Source: Flavobacteriaceae bacterium
GTDB taxonomy: Bacteria > Bacteroidota > Bacteroidia > Flavobacteriales > Flavobacteriaceae
DNA length: 6,930 nucleotides
Direction of reading: 5' to 3'
Assembly: GCA_016780435.1 (NCBI GenBank)
Contig: JADHLU010000046.1
Coordinates: 1 to 6,930 of the forward strand
The position numbers and the translations under genes were made by a program. The notes under the pieces were generated by a model. It did no database searches. It had not been told where the DNA came from and saw nothing but the letters and a program-made list of their open reading frames with translations. Each line of letters starts with the position of its first letter. Position 1 is the first letter of the stretch. Shown one piece after another: positions 5,971 to 6,930 of the stretch.

Positions 5971-6930
5971 TTCTTTTCCTAATGTATCGTACATCACCGG
6001 AGTGGCGATGAATAGAGACGAATAGGTTCCTACCACAATACCTACGATCATGGCGAACATAAACCCTCTGAGGCTCTCTCCACCAAAAATGAAAATCGCT
6101 AGAAGTACGATGAGCGTGGTCAATGAGGTATTCAGCGTACGACTCAATGTGCTGTTCAGTGCCTCATTAACGTGTGTTCCCTTCTTCCATCCCTTAGTAT
6201 TTACTACCTCTCGAATGCGGTCGAAGACCACCACTGTGTCGTTTAAGGAGTAACCGATCACCGTTAGAATAGCAGCAATAAAGGCCTGATCAATTTCCAT
6301 GTTGAAGGGCATGAAGGCACTTGTAAAAGAGAACACCCCTAATACGATGAGTACGTCGTGAAAAACGGCAGTAACTGCTCCTAAAGAGAATTGCCACTTT
6401 CTAAAACGCATCAAAATATACAAGAAGACTATGGTCAATGATCCTATTATAGCTAAGAAGGCATTCTTCTTGATGTCATCGGCAATGGTAGGACCTACTT
6501 TGACCGACTGCAAAATTCCGACGTCTTTACCTTCTGCAGGAGCAACAAAGTCTTCAAGCGTAGTGCCTGCAGACATGTACTTTTGCAGAACATCAAACAA
6601 TTTTCCTTGAATTTCTTGATCTACCTCGAGTCCTTCAACGTCAACTTTATAGGCCGTGGTCACCTTAATTTGATTCGCCGCTCCAAATGTTTTAACATTC
6701 GTTCCGCTTCCAAAAACCTCGTTGAGCTCACCCGAAATCTCTGATGGGCTTACTTCTTGCTCAAAACGTATTTGATAGGTGCGCCCTCCGACAAAATCAA
6801 CCCCCTCTTGCAATCCCTTTGTCGCCAAAGACCCTAGTGAGGCCAGTATCAGAACAGCCGAAACCACATAGGCAATTTTTCTCGAGGCAATGAATTTAAA
6901 GTCAATCTTGCTAAATAAGTTCGCCGTTAA
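5956..6930 (-). CDS. secDF: Protein translocase subunit SecDF, SecF half (5' end outside the window)
   Basis: The visible 324 C-terminal residues form a complete SecF-type domain. From the right edge the frame reads LTANLFSKIDFKFIASRKIA and then the first membrane segment (about 19-37). VDFVGG (44-49) and a periplasmic domain (about 50-140) follow, and then five more membrane segments. TIADDIKKNAF precedes the second segment, and the SecF signature IGYSLNDTVVVFDRIRE is at 225-241. SecDF uses the proton-motive force to pull secreted proteins through SecYEG from the periplasmic side. No stop or clear start is seen before the edge; a GTG at 6867 falls inside the first membrane segment and would break it. 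In Bacteroidota SecD and SecF are commonly fused, and the open frame is consistent with that, but the SecD half is not visible, so a separate secF remains possible. The gene ends inside the terminator hairpin shared with lgt. Confidence 0.9.
   Translation of the reverse strand, partial: LTANLFSKIDFKFIASRKIAYVVSAVLILASLGSLATKGLQEGVDFVGGRTYQIRFEQEVSPSEISGELNEVFGSGTNVKTFGAANQIKVTTAYKVDVEGLEVDQEIQGKLFDVLQKYMSAGTTLEDFVAPAEGKDVGILQSVKVGPTIADDIKKNAFLAIIGSLTIVFLYILMRFRKWQFSLGAVTAVFHDVLIVLGVFSFTSAFMPFNMEIDQAFIAAILTVIGYSLNDTVVVFDRIREVVNTKGWKKGTHVNEALNSTLSRTLNTSLTTLIVLLAIFIFGGESLRGFMFAMIVGIVVGTYSSLFIATPVMYDTLGKEKEGL

Noticed and set aside
6865..6867. GTG (minus strand) as a start for a separate SecF
   Set aside because: It falls within the first membrane segment, and the upstream frame encodes the usual SecF lead-in up to the window edge.

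Overview
The window looks like a chromosomal stretch from a Bacteroidota bacterium, most likely a flavobacterium-like lineage. The reasons are: no Shine-Dalgarno sequence before any start; an exact copy of the Bacteroidota -7 promoter element (TAnnTTTG) in front of folE; a SecF half that reads out of the window in the way a fused SecDF does; a CysS with an HLGN version of the HIGH motif; and a FadL/OmpP1-type barrel of the kind often labelled 'hemin receptor' in flavobacteria. There are no mobile elements, RNA genes or CRISPR arrays, and coding density is very high.

Layout. (1) 1-2495, plus strand: a putative lipoprotein with a Trp/Pro/Asn-rich core and a Ser/Arg-rich disordered tail, followed 9 nt later by an outer-membrane beta-barrel of the OmpP1/FadL family. 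(2) 2517-4916, plus strand: a promoter, then folE (GTP cyclohydrolase I), cysS (cysteinyl-tRNA synthetase) and yidD (membrane protein insertion efficiency factor). The last three are packed with a 3-nt gap and a 4-nt overlap and look like one operon. (3) 4956-5921, plus strand: lgt, which lipidates prolipoproteins, probably with its own weak promoter or co-transcribed with the genes before it. (4) 5946-5970: a strong bidirectional terminator hairpin between convergent genes. (5) 5956-6930, minus strand: the SecF half of a SecDF translocase subunit, running off the right edge.

How the genes relate. YidD, Lgt and SecDF all act on proteins at or crossing the inner membrane, and the lipoprotein and barrel at the left are clients of the Sec and Lgt machinery. 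FolE and CysS are ordinary housekeeping enzymes. Most of the window is therefore conserved core genome. The least understood part is the low-complexity lipoprotein and its barrel neighbour. Two gene ends need correction against a simple ATG/GTG/TTG reading: the lipoprotein is open from the first base of the window, and SecF is open to the last base. I did not find evidence of a novel defence or mobile system here.
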